This document shows, in pieces, positions 57,946 through 59,103 of a stretch of DNA of 59,103 nt. Origin of the DNA: DATILL01 sp035476575 (lineage in GTDB: Bacteria; Actinomycetota; Actinomycetes; Mycobacteriales; JACQDL01); the NCBI GenBank assembly GCA_035476575.1, contig DATILL010000013.1, positions 1-59,103 of the forward strand, in the 5' to 3' direction. How positions within the stretch are numbered: position 1 is the first letter of the stretch; each line of letters opens with the position of its first letter. The notes under the pieces are model-generated. The model did not search any database and was not told the DNA's origin. It saw nothing but the letters and a program-made list of their open reading frames with translations. Position numbers and translations under genes: made by a program.

Positions 57946-59103
57946 GTGACAGTCGCTCCAGCCCCCATCGTCAGCCGCCCCTACCCGCCGCGGCCGACGA
58001 CGAAGGGGTCGGTCTTCCTCAGCGTGCTGCGTACGACCGACCACAAGGTGATCGGGCGGATGTACCTCGTCACGTCGTTCGGCTTCTTCCTCGCCGGCGG
58101 CCTGATGGCGCTGCTGATGCGCGGCGAGCTGGCCCGCCCTGGGCTGCAGTTCTTGTCGCAGGAGCAGTTCAACCAGCTCTTCACGATGCACGGCACGATC
58201 ATGCTGCTGCTGTTCGCGACGCCGCTGGTCTTCGCCTTCGCCAACCTGGTGCTTCCGCTGCAGATCGGCTCACCGGACGTCAGCTTCCCCCGGCTGAACG
58301 CGTTCTCATACTGGTTATTCTTGTTCGGCGGGCTGATCGTGCTGGCCGGCTTCCTGACCCCGGGTGGGGCGGCCGACTTCGGCTGGTTCGCCTACGCCCC
58401 GCTGAACAACGCGGTCAACTCGCCCGGCGCGGGCGGCGACCTGTGGATCGTCGGGCTGATTGTCAGTGGTCTCGGCACCATCCTGGGCGGGGTCAACATG
58501 GTCACCACGGTGATCACGCTGCGGGCGCCCGGCATGACCATGTTCCGCATGCCGATCTTCACCTGGAACATCCTCGTCACCAGTGTCCTGGTGCTGCTGG
58601 CCTTCCCGATCCTCACCGCGGCGCTGGCCGCGCTGCTGGCCGACCGGCACCTGCACGCGCAGGTGTTCGAGTCGGCGAACGGCGGCGCGATGCTATGGCA
58701 GCACCTGTTCTGGTTCTTTGGCCATCCCGAGGTGTACGTCGTGTTGCTGCCGGCCGTCGGGATCACGGCCGACGTGATGTGCGTGTTCGCGCGCAAGAAG
58801 CTGTTCGCCTACCGCACGGTGCTCTACACCACGTTCGGCACCGGCGTGCTGAGCTTCACGGTCTGGGCGCACCACCAGTTCATCGCGGGCATCGACCCGC
58901 GCATGGCGAACGTGTTCACGGTGACGACGGTGCTGATCTCGATCCCGATCGCCGAGATGTGCTTCGTCTACATCGCCACGCTGTACGGCGGCTCGATACG
59001 CCTCACGACACCGATGCTGTGGGGCCTGGCGTTCATCGGCGAGTTCTTGATGGGCGGCGTGACGGGCATCTTCTTGGGAGCGTCGGGCGCAGACATCTAC
59101 TTC
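57946..59103 (+). CDS. ctaD: Cytochrome c oxidase subunit I (CtaD), C-terminus cut by window
   Basis: 386 residues of a heme-copper oxidase subunit I, truncated by the window end. It reduces O2 to water and pumps protons in the aa3-type respiratory chain. Key sites are the low-spin heme His in FTMHGTIMLLLFATP, the CuB His-Tyr pair and channel Glu in WFFGHPEVYVVLL, and the CuB histidines in WAHHQFIAGIDPRMA. The phrase HHQFIAGIDPRMANVFTVTT differs from the common HHMFATG form and marks a divergent CtaD subtype found in some bacteria. The GTG start at 57946 has AGGAGG 7 bases upstream. It diverges from the GlsB-like gene. Confidence 0.93.
   Translation, partial: MTVAPAPIVSRPYPPRPTTKGSVFLSVLRTTDHKVIGRMYLVTSFGFFLAGGLMALLMRGELARPGLQFLSQEQFNQLFTMHGTIMLLLFATPLVFAFANLVLPLQIGSPDVSFPRLNAFSYWLFLFGGLIVLAGFLTPGGAADFGWFAYAPLNNAVNSPGAGGDLWIVGLIVSGLGTILGGVNMVTTVITLRAPGMTMFRMPIFTWNILVTSVLVLLAFPILTAALAALLADRHLHAQVFESANGGAMLWQHLFWFFGHPEVYVVLLPAVGITADVMCVFARKKLFAYRTVLYTTFGTGVLSFTVWAHHQFIAGIDPRMANVFTVTTVLISIPIAEMCFVYIATLYGGSIRLTTPMLWGLAFIGEFLMGGVTGIFLGASGADIYF

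Overview
High-GC DNA with actinobacterial gene content: a DUF397/XRE-DUF5753 pair, a conservon-type sensor kinase with a roadblock protein, a DevR/DevS-like two-component system, I36-like and 13E12-type domains, and many GTG starts with ATGA/GTGA gene overlaps. A filamentous actinomycete (Micromonosporales, Pseudonocardiales or Frankiales type) is the best guess. No rRNA, tRNA or CRISPR array was seen.

Layout. 1-1.5 kb: start of an IS3-type transposase gene, then an ECF-like sigma factor coupled to a small upstream ORF. 1.9-8.8 kb: P450, Hsp20 behind a HAIR-like site, a DUF1684 gene coupled to a 52-aa membrane protein, hemerythrin, a GT4 glycosyltransferase, HAD hydrolase, GNAT. 9.2-12.6 kb: MacB/FtsX-type ABC exporter. 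12.7-18.4 kb: RIO kinase, a decayed GH35-like gene, ROK kinase, a truncated TIR gene and a TIR-TM-I36-like fusion. 19-25 kb: DUF397/XRE pair, NlpC/P60 hydrolase, BsuBI/PstI-type restriction-modification system. 25.3-29.6 kb: DevS-like sensor, universal stress protein and DevR-like regulator with a DosR-box-like palindrome. 29.7-30.6 kb: phosphoketolase remnant. 30.6-39.3 kb: eight-gene minus-strand operon related to the Nit1C/MSMEG_0565-0572 clusters. 39.5-45.8 kb: decayed 13E12 HNH gene, conservon-like pair, amino-acid-type binding lipoprotein. 45.9-55.7 kb: nine-gene minus-strand signalling operon (cyclase-homology protein, HEAT-like NTPase-like protein, band-7-like protein, PP2C, Ser/Thr kinase, vWA protein, three accessory proteins). 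56-59.1 kb: small membrane ORFs, a CRP/FNR regulator, a GlsB/YeaQ protein and cytochrome c oxidase subunit I, cut by the window end.

Main points. (1) The Nit operon has two nitrilase homologues: one keeps the Glu-Lys-Cys triad, the other has Asp in place of Glu and Asp in place of Cys, so it is probably a pseudoenzyme. (2) The vWA/kinase/PP2C operon looks like an uncharacterised signalling or conflict system; the cyclase C-terminus and the NTPase-like N-terminus share a short motif that could be a homotypic contact. (3) Three intergenic clusters carry a dispersed repeat built on GGTNACC cores. (4) A TIR domain is fused through a membrane helix to a Cys-rich extracellular I36-like domain. (5) Three genes (GH35-like, phosphoketolase, 13E12) are decaying by multiple frameshifts, which suggests a plastic accessory region.
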